Of a DNA stretch of 64,000 nt, positions 15,993 to 24,347 are shown in pieces (position 1 is the first letter of the stretch; the number at the start of each line of letters is the position of its first letter). This stretch comes from Promicromonospora soli (lineage in GTDB: Bacteria > Actinomycetota > Actinomycetes > Actinomycetales > Cellulomonadaceae). The translations under genes were made by a program, and so were the position numbers. Location: positions 324,117-388,116 of the forward strand of contig NZ_BNAS01000003.1 of the NCBI RefSeq assembly GCF_014653785.1. Reading direction: 5' to 3'. Below the pieces are notes generated by a model. The model had not been told where the DNA came from and did no database searches. It saw only the letters and a program-made list of their open reading frames with translations.

Positions 15993-18900
15993 CCGGGCAC
16001 GAGCCGGAGATCCGACTGTCCGCGCGTGCGATCGCGCGGCTGCTCGGCCGCCACGAGCCCACCGACGAGCAGGTCCGTGTCATCGAGTCGCCCCTGGAGC
16101 CCGCACTCGTCGTGGCGGGTGCCGGCTCGGGCAAGACCGAGACCATGGCGGCACGCGTGGTGTGGCTCATCGCCAACAAGCTGGTCCAGCCGGAGCAGGT
16201 GCTCGGCCTGACGTTCACGCGCAAGGCCGCGGGCGAGCTCACCCAGCGCGTGCAGACCCGGCTGGCGCAGCTCAACCGCGCGCTGGGCGAGGAGTCCGGC
16301 GAGGCGCTGGCCGGCCTGGACCTCGACCGACCCACTGTCGCCACGTACAACGCGTACGCCGCCTCCCTGGTGGCGGACCACGGGCTCCGCCTCGGCGTCG
16401 AGCCCAGCGCCCGCCTCCTCGGTCAGGCCGAGCAGTGGCAGCTCGCGTCACAGGTGGTGGAGTCCTGGGACGAGGACCTCGGCACGGACAAGGCCGTCAG
16501 CACCGTGACCGGCGCCGTCGTGGCGCTGTCCGACGCGCTGGGCGAACACCTCGTCGACCCGGCCGACGCGCGGGACCGCCTCACCGACATGGCCGAGCAC
16601 CTCGAGTCCGTCCCGCTCGGCCCGCGGCAGAAGAAGCGCACCAAGGACGTGGAAAAGCTCATCAGCTCCGTCGCCGAGCGGGCCCGGTTCGTGGACCTCG
16701 TGGTCGAGTACCGACGCCGCAAGCGCATCGCCGAGGCACTCGACTTCGGCGACCAGGTCTCGTTCGCCGCGCAGCTCGCCCGCGAGGTCCCGATGGTGGG
16801 CGCCGTGGAACGGGCGCGATTCGAGGTGGTGCTGCTCGACGAGTACCAGGACACGTCCTACGCCCAGGTCGAGCTGTTGTCCGGCCTGTTCGGCGGCGGG
16901 CACCCCGTGACCGCCGTCGGCGACCCGCACCAGTCCATCTACGGGTGGCGCGGCGCCTCCGCGGCCGGCCTGGCCCGCTTCCCCGGCCGCTTCCAGCGCG
17001 ACGACGGCGTCCCCGCCGCCGTGCACTACCTCTCCACGTCGTGGCGCAACGACGCCGCCGTGCTCACCGCCGCAAACGTGGTGTCGGGCCCGCTGCGCTC
17101 GCGGACGGGAGCCGGCACGAACGTCGAGGTCCCGCCGCTCGACCTGCGGCCCGAGGCGGGCGACGGCGTGGTGTCGGCGCACGTCGCCGCGACCCTCGAG
17201 GAGGAGGCCGAGGCCATCGCCGAGTGGGTGGCGGAGCGCTGGCGCTCGGGCGCCCACCCGGACGGACGGTCGACGGCCGCCGTCCTCTGCCGGGCGCGAG
17301 CGCAGTTCCCCACCATCGAGGTGGCACTGCGCCGCCGCGGCCTCCCGGTCGAGGTGGTGGGCCTGGGCGGCCTGCTGTCCACGCCTGAGGTGGTCGACGT
17401 CGTCGCGCTGCTCCAGGCTGCCCACGACCCGTCCCGCGGCGACTCCCTGCTGCGCCTGCTCACTGGTCCCCGCCTCAACCTCGGCGCCGCGGACCTCCAC
17501 GCGCTCGGCTCCTGGGCTGCCGACCTGGCGCGGCTGGACGACCCGCGCCGGGCCGCCGCGGCCGCCACAGCGGGAGACGAGACCGGGGACGACGACCCTC
17601 GGGTGGTCGAGGGCGACGTCTCCGACCACCGATCCATCGTCGACGCGCTCGACGACCTGCCGCCGGTGGGCGAGCCGGCCCGCGACGGCCGCGTCCTCTC
17701 CGCCGACGCGCACCGGCGTCTCGCGGCGCTGGCCCGGCTGCTGCGCGACCTGCGCGGCCTCACCTACCTCTCGCTGCCCGAGCTGGTGGTCCAGGCGGAG
17801 CGTGCGCTCGGCCTGGACGTCGAGGCGGCCACCGCGCTCGCGCTGGCCGGCGCCGGGGTCGGCGGAGCGGTGAGCGACCGCGGCCGCGAGCACCTCGACG
17901 CGTTCCGGGACGTGGCGGCGTCGTTCGCGCAGTCGTCCGACACGGCGACGCTCGGCGCGTTCCTCGCCTGGCTGGGCGTCGCGGGCGAGCGCGAGCGCGG
18001 GCTCGACATGCCGGTGCACGAGCCCGACCCCGACGCCGTCCAGGTCATCACCGCGCACGCCGCGAAGGGCCTGGAGTGGGACGCAGTGGCCGTTGCGGGC
18101 CTGGCCGACGGCGCGTTCCCCACGTGGGACAGGGGTTCGCGGTCGGGGGAGTCGTCGTCGGGCTGGCTGTCCGACCTGGGCGAGCTGCCCTACCACCTGC
18201 GCGGCGACGCGGACGATCTGCCGAGCTTCGCCTGGCAGCACGCCTCCGACACCAAGGACCTGGTCGCGCTGCGGGACGAGTTCAAGCTCGAGTGCGGCGA
18301 GCACCGCCTCGCCGAGGAGCGACGGCTGGCCTATGTCGCGTTCACGCGCGCCCGGCGCGAGCTCTTCCTCACCGCGTCGTGGTGGGGCACCGCAAACCGC
18401 CCGCGCGGCATCTCCCCGTTCCTCGCCGAGCTGGCCGACGCCGGAATCGTCGCCACCGACCTCTGGGCGCCCATGCCGGACGCTGACGCCGAGAACCCGC
18501 GCAACGCGGAGGAGCTCACGGCCGTCTGGCCCGCTCCGGACCAGCGGCCCGACGGAACCGACCAGTCGGGCGCCGGCGCGCAGCAGCAGCGCACCGCCCG
18601 CGACGTCCTGCGCGCCACGGCTGCGCTCGTGGACGAGGCCGCGGAGGAGCGCCTGGTCGCGCTAGCCGCCGTGCGGCTGCCGGCCGACGCGCTCACAGCG
18701 CCGCAGGGCGTGCTGACCGACGCTGCCGGCCACGACCTGGTCGACCTCGCCCGGATGCTCCTGGCCGAGCGCAACCGGCACGCCGACCGGGAGGTCGCGT
18801 TCCCGGCGCACGTGTCAGCGTCGGGCCTGGTGCGGCTCGCCGCTGACCGCGACGCGTTCGCCCTGCAGCTGCGGCGCCCCGTGCCGGTGCAGCCCACCGT

Positions 18901-19396
18901 GCATGCGCGGCGCGGCACCCGGTTCCACGAGTGGGTCGAGCAGTTCTTCACGTCGGCAACGCTGCTCGACGTCGACGACCTGCCCAGCGCCGAGGACGAC
19001 GATCTGCCCGACGACACGGACCTCGACAAGCTCCGCGACACGTTCCTGGGATCGGAGTGGTCGGCCCGCATGCCCATAGCCGTCGAGGCCGACGTCGAGA
19101 CGCCGGTCGCCGGCGTCATGCTGCGCTGCCGCATGGACGCCGTCTTCAAGGACCCGGCCACGGGGCCCGACGCCGTAGTGGTGGTCGACTGGAAGACCGG
19201 CCGCGAGCCGCTCGACACCGCGGCGCGGGCCGCCCGCGAGGTGCAGCTCGCCGTGTACCGGCTGGCATGGTCCCGCTGGACCGGGCTGCCGCTGGACCAG
19301 GTGAGCGCGGCCTTCTACTACGTGGGCTCGGACACGACCGTCCGTCCGGACCGGCTGCTCGACGAGGCGGAGCTGGAGGCCCTGATCATCGGCTAG
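15989..19396 (+). CDS. adnB: AdnB-like UvrD/REP helicase-nuclease subunit
   Basis: The 1135-residue partner of AdnA translocates 3'-5' and degrades DNA ends in homologous recombination. Motif I is GAGSGKTE near residue 45, followed by LTFTRKAAGEL. Motif II is LLDEYQDT near 284, with the intact DE pair. QSIYGWRGA (motif III/IV) and AAKGLEWD near 690 follow. The C-terminal nuclease shows GTRFHEWVEQFF, CRMDAVF and VVVVDWKTGRE near 1062. The GTG start overlaps the adnA stop (GTGA), coupling synthesis of the two subunits in equal amounts. The canonical motif II here, against the altered one in AdnA, suggests AdnB is the lead motor. Confidence 0.93.
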   Translation: MTGHEPEIRLSARAIARLLGRHEPTDEQVRVIESPLEPALVVAGAGSGKTETMAARVVWLIANKLVQPEQVLGLTFTRKAAGELTQRVQTRLAQLNRALGEESGEALAGLDLDRPTVATYNAYAASLVADHGLRLGVEPSARLLGQAEQWQLASQVVESWDEDLGTDKAVSTVTGAVVALSDALGEHLVDPADARDRLTDMAEHLESVPLGPRQKKRTKDVEKLISSVAERARFVDLVVEYRRRKRIAEALDFGDQVSFAAQLAREVPMVGAVERARFEVVLLDEYQDTSYAQVELLSGLFGGGHPVTAVGDPHQSIYGWRGASAAGLARFPGRFQRDDGVPAAVHYLSTSWRNDAAVLTAANVVSGPLRSRTGAGTNVEVPPLDLRPEAGDGVVSAHVAATLEEEAEAIAEWVAERWRSGAHPDGRSTAAVLCRARAQFPTIEVALRRRGLPVEVVGLGGLLSTPEVVDVVALLQAAHDPSRGDSLLRLLTGPRLNLGAADLHALGSWAADLARLDDPRRAAAAATAGDETGDDDPRVVEGDVSDHRSIVDALDDLPPVGEPARDGRVLSADAHRRLAALARLLRDLRGLTYLSLPELVVQAERALGLDVEAATALALAGAGVGGAVSDRGREHLDAFRDVAASFAQSSDTATLGAFLAWLGVAGERERGLDMPVHEPDPDAVQVITAHAAKGLEWDAVAVAGLADGAFPTWDRGSRSGESSSGWLSDLGELPYHLRGDADDLPSFAWQHASDTKDLVALRDEFKLECGEHRLAEERRLAYVAFTRARRELFLTASWWGTANRPRGISPFLAELADAGIVATDLWAPMPDADAENPRNAEELTAVWPAPDQRPDGTDQSGAGAQQQRTARDVLRATAALVDEAAEERLVALAAVRLPADALTAPQGVLTDAAGHDLVDLARMLLAERNRHADREVAFPAHVSASGLVRLAADRDAFALQLRRPVPVQPTVHARRGTRFHEWVEQFFTSATLLDVDDLPSAEDDDLPDDTDLDKLRDTFLGSEWSARMPIAVEADVETPVAGVMLRCRMDAVFKDPATGPDAVVVVDWKTGREPLDTAARAAREVQLAVYRLAWSRWTGLPLDQVSAAFYYVGSDTTVRPDRLLDEAELEALIIG

Positions 19397-19402
19397 CCGG
19401 CG

Positions 19403-20320
19403 TCAGCCCTCGTCGCGCGTCGCCTCGTCGAGGTCCTCCAGCATCGACGTCGCGTCCTCGACCACCTCGGGCAGCCTGTGCCGCACGCCGTGCAGCAGCC
19501 AGCGCGCGAGCGCGAGCTCCCCCACGAGCATCGCGCGCTCGGCCAGGCGCGGGTCGCTCAGCTCGGTGCGGCGCAGCTGGTAGGCCTCCATGATCGAGTC
19601 GACGGCCTCCAGCGGCGCCGCCGCGATGAGCCAGGCGAGATCGTCGGCGGGGTCGGCCACGCGGGCCTCCGCCCAGCCCGAGACCGCAACTACTCGCTGC
19701 CGGTCCACGAGCAGCTGGTCCGGCGCCAGGTCGCCGTGCGCCACGACGGGCTTGAACTTCCACAGGGACACGTCCTCGAGCGCCATCTCCCAGCGGCGCA
19801 GCAGCGTCGGTGGGACCCGACCGGTCTTCGCCGCCTCGTCCACCTCGGTCAGCCGACGCTCGCGGTACTCGGACGCGGTGTAGCAAGGCAGCCCGCACGT
19901 CTCCACCACCGACGTCGGCAGCTCGTGGATCGCGGCGATGGCCCGGCCCAGGTCGGCGGCCAGCCCCGGGCCCGGCTCCAAGGCCTCGACATCGAGGTTG
20001 CTGCCGATGATCCGGCGGTGCACGACGGCGCGGCCGCCCTCCGGCAGCAGCGCGTAGCCCGCGACCTGCGGCACCACGAACGGGAGCACACCCGTGTCGA
20101 TGTACAGCCTGAGCGCGTCGAGCAGCTCGATCTCGGCCTCCAGAGCTGCGCCGGCCACCGTGCTGCGCGGCGCGCGCACCACCCATTCCTGGTCGTCCTG
20201 GCCCGTGACGACGGCGACGTCGTAGTCGCCGGCCAGCTCGCCGACACGGACCGACTGGGCGTCGAGACCGGGTACGGCGGCGGTCGAGAGGGCGGCGAGA
20301 GCGAGGGGCGTGCGGGACAC
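19403..20320 (-). CDS. APH/macrolide-kinase-like phosphotransferase
   Basis: The 305-residue protein has the aminoglycoside phosphotransferase fold: N-lobe Val/Leu-rich strands (DYDVAVVTGQDDQEWVVRAP), and a C-lobe Brenner-type loop VVAHGDLAPDQLLVD near residue 200. VVAVSGWAEARVADPADDLAW follows. Usual enzymes have HGDxxxxN and then a D in the metal-binding IDW; here these are HGDLAPDQ and SGW. Metal coordination may therefore depend on DPADD, or activity may be lost. The GTG at 20318-20320 is chosen because the frame upstream is a non-coding extension antisense to nudC. Convergent with adnB, divergent from nudC. Confidence 0.82.
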   Translation of the reverse strand: MSRTPLALAALSTAAVPGLDAQSVRVGELAGDYDVAVVTGQDDQEWVVRAPRSTVAGAALEAEIELLDALRLYIDTGVLPFVVPQVAGYALLPEGGRAVVHRRIIGSNLDVEALEPGPGLAADLGRAIAAIHELPTSVVETCGLPCYTASEYRERRLTEVDEAAKTGRVPPTLLRRWEMALEDVSLWKFKPVVAHGDLAPDQLLVDRQRVVAVSGWAEARVADPADDLAWLIAAAPLEAVDSIMEAYQLRRTELSDPRLAERAMLVGELALARWLLHGVRHRLPEVVEDATSMLEDLDEATRDEG

Positions 20321-20425
20321 GTGCTCACCGTAGAGCAGCGCCCGCCGCGCCACGGGGCAGGACGATGGCGTGTCCCTGTGACACATCGGGCATCTCGAGC
20401 CCCGGCGGACGGTTACCGTCGTCCT

Positions 20426-21337
20426 GTGCGCTTCCTCGACCTCCCCTTCGCCCGTGCCGCCCACGACCGTGCCGCGCACCGGCGCGCTGAGCCCCGGCTC
20501 GTCGACGACCTTCTGAAGGAGAAGGACACCCGGGTGCTGGTGCTGCGCGGGAGCAGCGTGGCCGTGGTGGGGGAGCGGGTAGCGCTGTTCGCGCCCGACG
20601 ACGTCGCACACCTCGCCGTGCGCACGCACTTCTTCCTCGGCGAGGCCGACGGCGTCGCGTACCTCTCGGCGGTCCTGCCGGAGCCTGCGCCGGACGATCA
20701 GCCCGAGCGTGAGCCCGACCTCGACGTCGGCTGGACCGGGATGCGCACGCTCGACATGCCCGATCTGGAGCAGGGCCTCGCCGTCGAGGCCATCGCCCTG
20801 GCCCAGTGGCACGCGGTGCACACTCACTGCCCACGATGCGGCGCGGAGACCGAGGTGACGCAGGGCGGCTGGGTCCGGCACTGTCCCGTAGACGACTCGA
20901 ACCACTTTCCCCGCACCGATCCCGCGGTGATCATGGCGATCACCGACGCCGAGGACCGCCTGCTCCTGGCGCGCGGCCCGCAGTGGGGCCCGGGTCGCCG
21001 CTCGGTCCTGGCCGGCTTCGTGGAGCCGGGCGAGGGCCTCGAGCAGGCGGTGGCGCGCGAGACCCTGGAGGAGGTCGGCGTCGTTGTGGACCCCGAGTCG
21101 ATCGAGTACCGCGGCAGCCAGTCGTGGCCGTTCCCGGCGTCCCTCATGCTGGGCTTCCGCGCTCGCGCGACCACCACGCGGCTGGTGCGGCAGGAGGACG
21201 AGATCGCTGAGGCGGACTGGTTCACCCGGGACGAGGTCGCCACGGCGGTGGCCGATGGCGACCTGGGCATGCCCGGGCGGGCCTCGATCGCACGCTCCCT
21301 GATCGAGGAGTGGTTCGGCGGCCGGATCGAGGACTGA
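20426..21337 (+). CDS. nudC: NAD(+) diphosphatase (NADH pyrophosphatase), Nudix family
   Basis: The 303-residue enzyme hydrolyses NAD(H) to NMN(H) and AMP and may decap NAD-capped RNA. An N-terminal NudC domain precedes a zinc-ribbon segment HCPRCGAETEVTQGGWVRHC. The Nudix box follows: GFVEPGEGLEQAVARETLEE then VG, with the REXXEE core intact. The NudC signature SQSWPFPAS is one change from the usual SQPWPFP. In the ribbon, the fourth Cys expected after the third (CxxC) is replaced in CPVDDSNHFPR, so zinc binding may be lost or completed otherwise. It is preceded by the divergent phosphotransferase. Confidence 0.93.
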   Translation: MRFLDLPFARAAHDRAAHRRAEPRLVDDLLKEKDTRVLVLRGSSVAVVGERVALFAPDDVAHLAVRTHFFLGEADGVAYLSAVLPEPAPDDQPEREPDLDVGWTGMRTLDMPDLEQGLAVEAIALAQWHAVHTHCPRCGAETEVTQGGWVRHCPVDDSNHFPRTDPAVIMAITDAEDRLLLARGPQWGPGRRSVLAGFVEPGEGLEQAVARETLEEVGVVVDPESIEYRGSQSWPFPASLMLGFRARATTTRLVRQEDEIAEADWFTRDEVATAVADGDLGMPGRASIARSLIEEWFGGRIED

Positions 21338-21397
21338 CCGAGGAGCCGTCCGCGTCAGGCCTGGCACCGTCTGGTCTGTTCCGCCACAGGCCCGGAG

Positions 21398-21679
21398 TCA
21401 GTTCGCCAGCGCGACCTTCACCGCCGCCAGTGACGGGTTCGTTGCAGCCGAGCCGTCCGGGTACACCACGGTAGGCACGGTCTGGTTGCCACCGTTGACC
21501 TGCTCCACGAAGGCGGCGGCCTCCGGCCACTCCTCGATGTCGATGACCGTGTAGCCGATGCCCTCCGAGTCGAGCTGCGTGCGCAGCCGACGGCAGTACC
21601 CGCACCAGGTGGTCGAGTACATGAGGACCGTGCCGGTCTCGGGGACCGGCGTGGACATCGGCGTGGTCGTCTCAGACAT
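21398..21679 (-). CDS. mrx1: Mycoredoxin (glutaredoxin-like)
   Basis: This 93-residue thioredoxin-fold protein has the active site TTWCGYCRRL (Cys-x-x-Cys) and the cis-proline motif TVPTVVYPDG. Mycoredoxins reduce mycothiol mixed disulfides in actinobacteria. The WCGYC site and the short length fit Mrx1 rather than classical glutaredoxin or NrdH. The gene is convergent with nudC and divergent from uvrD2, 40 bases away. The neighbouring nudC, uvrD2 and whiB7 suggest a redox and genome-maintenance neighbourhood conserved in actinobacteria. Confidence 0.92.
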   Translation of the reverse strand: MSETTTPMSTPVPETGTVLMYSTTWCGYCRRLRTQLDSEGIGYTVIDIEEWPEAAAFVEQVNGGNQTVPTVVYPDGSAATNPSLAAVKVALAN

Positions 21680-21719
21680 CTGTTCTCCTTGTCAGTGGTT
21701 GCTGCGAGAATCGCAGGCG

Positions 21720-23783
21720 ATGCTCACCCAGACCAACTCGGCCGATGGTTCAAATCATCCTGGGCCGATGAGCCCCGACGCGATCCTGACCGCCCTCGAT
21801 CCCGAGCAGCGCGAGGTAGCCCTCGCGCTCAACGGGCCGGTGGTCGTGCTCGCGGGAGCGGGTACGGGCAAGACGCGCGCCATCACGCACCGCATCGCGT
21901 ACGGCGTCCGCATCGGGGCGTACCAGCCGACCAGCGTGCTGGCCGTGACGTTCACGGCTCGCGCGGCGGGCGAGATGCGCACGCGCCTGCGTGATCTCGG
22001 CGTACAGGGGGTGCAGGCCCGCACGTTCCACTCCGCGGCGCTGCGCCAGCTGGGCTACTTCTGGCCGCGCGTGGTGGGCGGCGCCCCGCCGCGCCTGCAG
22101 GAGTACAAGGCACCGATCATCGCGGAGGCGGCGCGGCGCGTAGGCCTCAGCGTCGACCGGGTGGCGGTCCGCGACCTGAGCAGCGAGGTGGAGTGGGCCA
22201 AGGTCTCGCTGATCACGGCGGACGACTACGAGAAGGCGTCGTACGCGGCCGGCCGCGAGGCGCCGTCGGGCTACGACGCGCAGGCGGTGGCCCGCCTCAT
22301 CACGGCATACGAGGACGTGAAGACGGAGCGCGAGGTCATCGACTTCGAGGATGTGCTCCTCATGCTCGCGGACATGCTGAACAGCCACAAGATCGTGGCC
22401 GACGAGGTCCGCTCGCAGTACCGGCGCTTCGTCGTGGACGAGTACCAGGACGTCTCGCCGCTGCAGCAGTTCTTGCTGGACCAGTGGCTGGGCGGCCGCA
22501 AGGAGCTGTGCGTGGTCGGCGACCCGTCGCAGACCATCTACTCCTTCACCGGCGCCTCGCCGCGTCACCTCCTGCAGTTCCGGCGCACCTATCCCGAGGC
22601 GCAGGAGATCCGGCTCGTGCGCGACTACCGCTCCACGCCCCAGGTGGTGAACCTCGCCAACCAGGTGCTCAAGCGCGCGGGGCGCGCCGGCGGCGCGCAC
22701 CAGGCGCTCGAGCTCGTCGCGCAGCGCGAGCCGGGCCCGCCCGTCACCTTCATGGCGTACGACGACGACGAGGCCGAGGCGAAGGGCATCGCCACCCGGG
22801 CCGCACGCCTGATCGGGTCGGGCGTGAAGCCGAGCGAGATCGCGGTGCTGTACCGCACCAACGCACAGTCGGAGGCGTTCGAGGCCGCGTTCGCCGACGC
22901 CGGTGTGGGCTACCTCGTGCGCGGTGGCCAGCGGTTCTTCCAGCGCAAGGAGGTGCGCGACGCGATGCTGCTGCTGCGCGGCGCCGCCCGCTCGGCCGAC
23001 CCGGAGCTGCCCATGCAGGACCAGGTCCGCGACATCCTCTCCGCCGCCGGCTGGGCCGACCAGCCGCCCACCGCCCGCGGTGCCGCCAGGGAGCGCTGGG
23101 ACGCGATGCAGGCGCTGGTCTCCCTCGCCGACGACCTGGCCGGCGCTGCGACCCCCGAGAGCCCGGCGACGGTCGCAGGCCTCGTGGCCGAGCTCGACGA
23201 GCGCGCCGCCGCACAGCACGCGCCGACCGTCGAGGGCGTCACGCTCGCCTCGCTGCACGCGGCAAAGGGCCTGGAGTGGGACGCCGTGTTCCTCGCGGGG
23301 ATGAGCGAGGGCCTCATGCCCATCTCGCTGGCGGAGCGCGACGACGCCGTGCACGAGGAGCGTCGCCTGCTCTACGTGGGGATCACCCGCGCGCGCGTGC
23401 ACCTGGAGCTGTCGTTCGGGCGCTCACGGAACCCGGGCGGTCGTGCCACGCGCAAGCGCACGAGGTTCCTCGACGGGCTGTGGCCGGACGAGCCGCGCGC
23501 GCCGCGCGCCCGCACGACCCAGAAGGGCCAGGCTCGCGCGCTGCTGACCGGTGAGCACGACGCCGCGCTCTTCGACGCCCTGCGCGACTGGCGGCTCGAG
23601 GTGGCACGAGAGACGGACAAGCCCGCCTACACGGTGCTCACGGACGCCACGCTGGCGGCCATCGCGGAGATCCGACCTTCGGGCACAGCCGAACTGGCTC
23701 GCGTGAATGGCATCGGCCCGGCCAAGATTGACAGGTACGGTGCCGCGATCCTCTCTATCGTGGCGAGTGCACCGGCTTCCTGA
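21720..23783 (+). CDS. uvrD2: UvrD2-type ATP-dependent DNA helicase with HRDC domain
   Basis: The 687-residue SF1A helicase has motif I AGAGTGKTRA, TFTARAAGEM, motif II VDEYQDVSP, GDPSQTIYSFTGAS, VRDYRSTPQVV, LHAAKGLEWDAVF and a final VGITRAR. A C-terminal HRDC domain (AIAEIRPSGTAELARVNGIGPAKIDRYG) closes the protein, the architecture of actinobacterial UvrD2. It unwinds DNA 3'-5' and is implicated in repair or replication. The start is uncertain: ATG 21720 is used here, and ATG 21768 gives a protein beginning nearer the conserved core. Neither has a clear ribosome site. whiB7 follows downstream. Confidence 0.9.
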   Translation: MLTQTNSADGSNHPGPMSPDAILTALDPEQREVALALNGPVVVLAGAGTGKTRAITHRIAYGVRIGAYQPTSVLAVTFTARAAGEMRTRLRDLGVQGVQARTFHSAALRQLGYFWPRVVGGAPPRLQEYKAPIIAEAARRVGLSVDRVAVRDLSSEVEWAKVSLITADDYEKASYAAGREAPSGYDAQAVARLITAYEDVKTEREVIDFEDVLLMLADMLNSHKIVADEVRSQYRRFVVDEYQDVSPLQQFLLDQWLGGRKELCVVGDPSQTIYSFTGASPRHLLQFRRTYPEAQEIRLVRDYRSTPQVVNLANQVLKRAGRAGGAHQALELVAQREPGPPVTFMAYDDDEAEAKGIATRAARLIGSGVKPSEIAVLYRTNAQSEAFEAAFADAGVGYLVRGGQRFFQRKEVRDAMLLLRGAARSADPELPMQDQVRDILSAAGWADQPPTARGAARERWDAMQALVSLADDLAGAATPESPATVAGLVAELDERAAAQHAPTVEGVTLASLHAAKGLEWDAVFLAGMSEGLMPISLAERDDAVHEERRLLYVGITRARVHLELSFGRSRNPGGRATRKRTRFLDGLWPDEPRAPRARTTQKGQARALLTGEHDAALFDALRDWRLEVARETDKPAYTVLTDATLAAIAEIRPSGTAELARVNGIGPAKIDRYGAAILSIVASAPAS

Positions 23784-23895
23784 GTGGTCCCTCGAGCGGT
23801 TCGTCGGAGGACCTTTCGAGTGCTTCGGGTCCGCCTGGAACGGCCAGCCAGTGGGCCGCCCCGGGCTATCCGAAAAACTTCTCAAGAAAGTTTGG

Positions 23896-23931
23896 AAAAA
23901 GAGTTGGCCCGCTACGGCGGCCCGGCATAGT
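23896..23931 (+). promoter_or_regulatory. whiB7 promoter with WhiB7 AT-rich element
   Basis: AAAAA at 23896-23900 stands exactly 3 bases before a -35-like TTGGCC (23904-23909). A 16-base spacer then leads to a -10-like CATAGT (23926-23931). WhiB7 is known to bind an A/T tract 3 bases upstream of the -35 element with the primary sigma factor, so this looks autoregulated. The predicted transcription start is about 23938, the first base of a small ORF. Confidence 0.65.
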
Positions 23932-23937
23932 GTTCAC

Positions 23938-23991
23938 ATGTCCCTGACAGCAGTGGGCGAGACCGAGAAGGTCTGGCCCGGATTCGAGTGA
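23938..23991 (+). CDS. Leader peptide 1 of whiB7 (17 residues, possibly leaderless)
   Basis: ATG at 23938 opens 17 codons (MSLTAVGETEKVWPGFE) ending in TGA at 23989-23991. The start coincides with the predicted transcription start, so it would be translated without a ribosome site, a common mode in actinobacteria. The last base of its stop codon is the first base of AGGAGG, the ribosome site of the next small ORF. I infer a sensor role for ribosome-targeting drugs. There is no similarity evidence beyond position. Confidence 0.5.
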   Translation: MSLTAVGETEKVWPGFE

Positions 23992-24010
23992 GGAGGTGGG
24001 TGTCTTGGAG

Positions 24011-24181
24011 ATGAACATGATTCCGCAGACGGATCTGCAGGTGTGCGCGTATGTGCTCGGCAACGAGCCCGTTCCGGCTACCGGCGCAGCTCTGTCTTTC
24101 CGCGCGCGCACTCACCGCGGAGGCGTCAAGCCGTCCGCTCTCGCACCCGACTCCGCATCTCCAGGAGACTCGCCGGTCTAA
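24011..24181 (+). CDS. Leader peptide 2 of whiB7 (about 56 residues)
   Basis: A second small ORF begins MNMIPQTDLQVCAYVL and ends at TAA 24179-24181. AGGAGG at 23991-23996 precedes it. In-frame starts are TTG 24005 (best spacing, 8 bases), ATG 24011 and ATG 24017. It ends 15 bases before the attenuator hairpin, where a ribosome could decide between the terminator and the alternative helix. whiB7 upstream ORFs of this kind are known in mycobacteria and streptomycetes to link stalled translation to whiB7 induction. That this one does the same is inference from layout. Confidence 0.55.
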   Translation: MNMIPQTDLQVCAYVLGNEPVPATGAALSFRARTHRGGVKPSALAPDSASPGDSPV

Positions 24182-24209
24182 CGACCGAAGAGATCCAGGC
24201 CGCGGAGTC
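24149..24209 (+). promoter_or_regulatory. Candidate antiterminator helix in the whiB7 leader
   Basis: GACTCCGC at 24149-24156, inside the 3' part of leader ORF 2, is a perfect complement of GCGGAGTC at 24202-24209, inside the 5' arm of the attenuator hairpin. The two pairings exclude each other. A ribosome stalled early in ORF 2 would leave 24149-24156 free to break the terminator. Confidence 0.5.
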
Positions 24210-24238
24210 CATCTAGGACCCGCGGCCTTAATTCTTGT
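24197..24238 (+). terminator. Attenuator: intrinsic terminator in the whiB7 leader
   Basis: AGGCCGCGG (24197-24205) pairs with CCGCGGCCT (24220-24228), and GTCC (24207-24210) with GGAC (24216-24219). One A is bulged and the loop is ATCTA. TAATTCTTGT follows at once. It lies 110 bases before the whiB7 start codon, between the leader ORFs and the gene, which is the position of an attenuator. Confidence 0.75.
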
Positions 24239-24347
24239 CCGGAGCTCCAGCCCCATGAGGGCCGGCCGGCAGAGGATCTAGCCCGGGGTCCTGTTCCCCA
24301 AGACGTTCACCGACGACGTTCATCCTTACAGGACACAGGAGACAACC

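Noticed and set aside
19403-21367. A 654-codon version of the phosphotransferase
   Set aside because: The first 349 codons are antisense to nudC and low in complexity. The GTG at 20320 begins the conserved fold.
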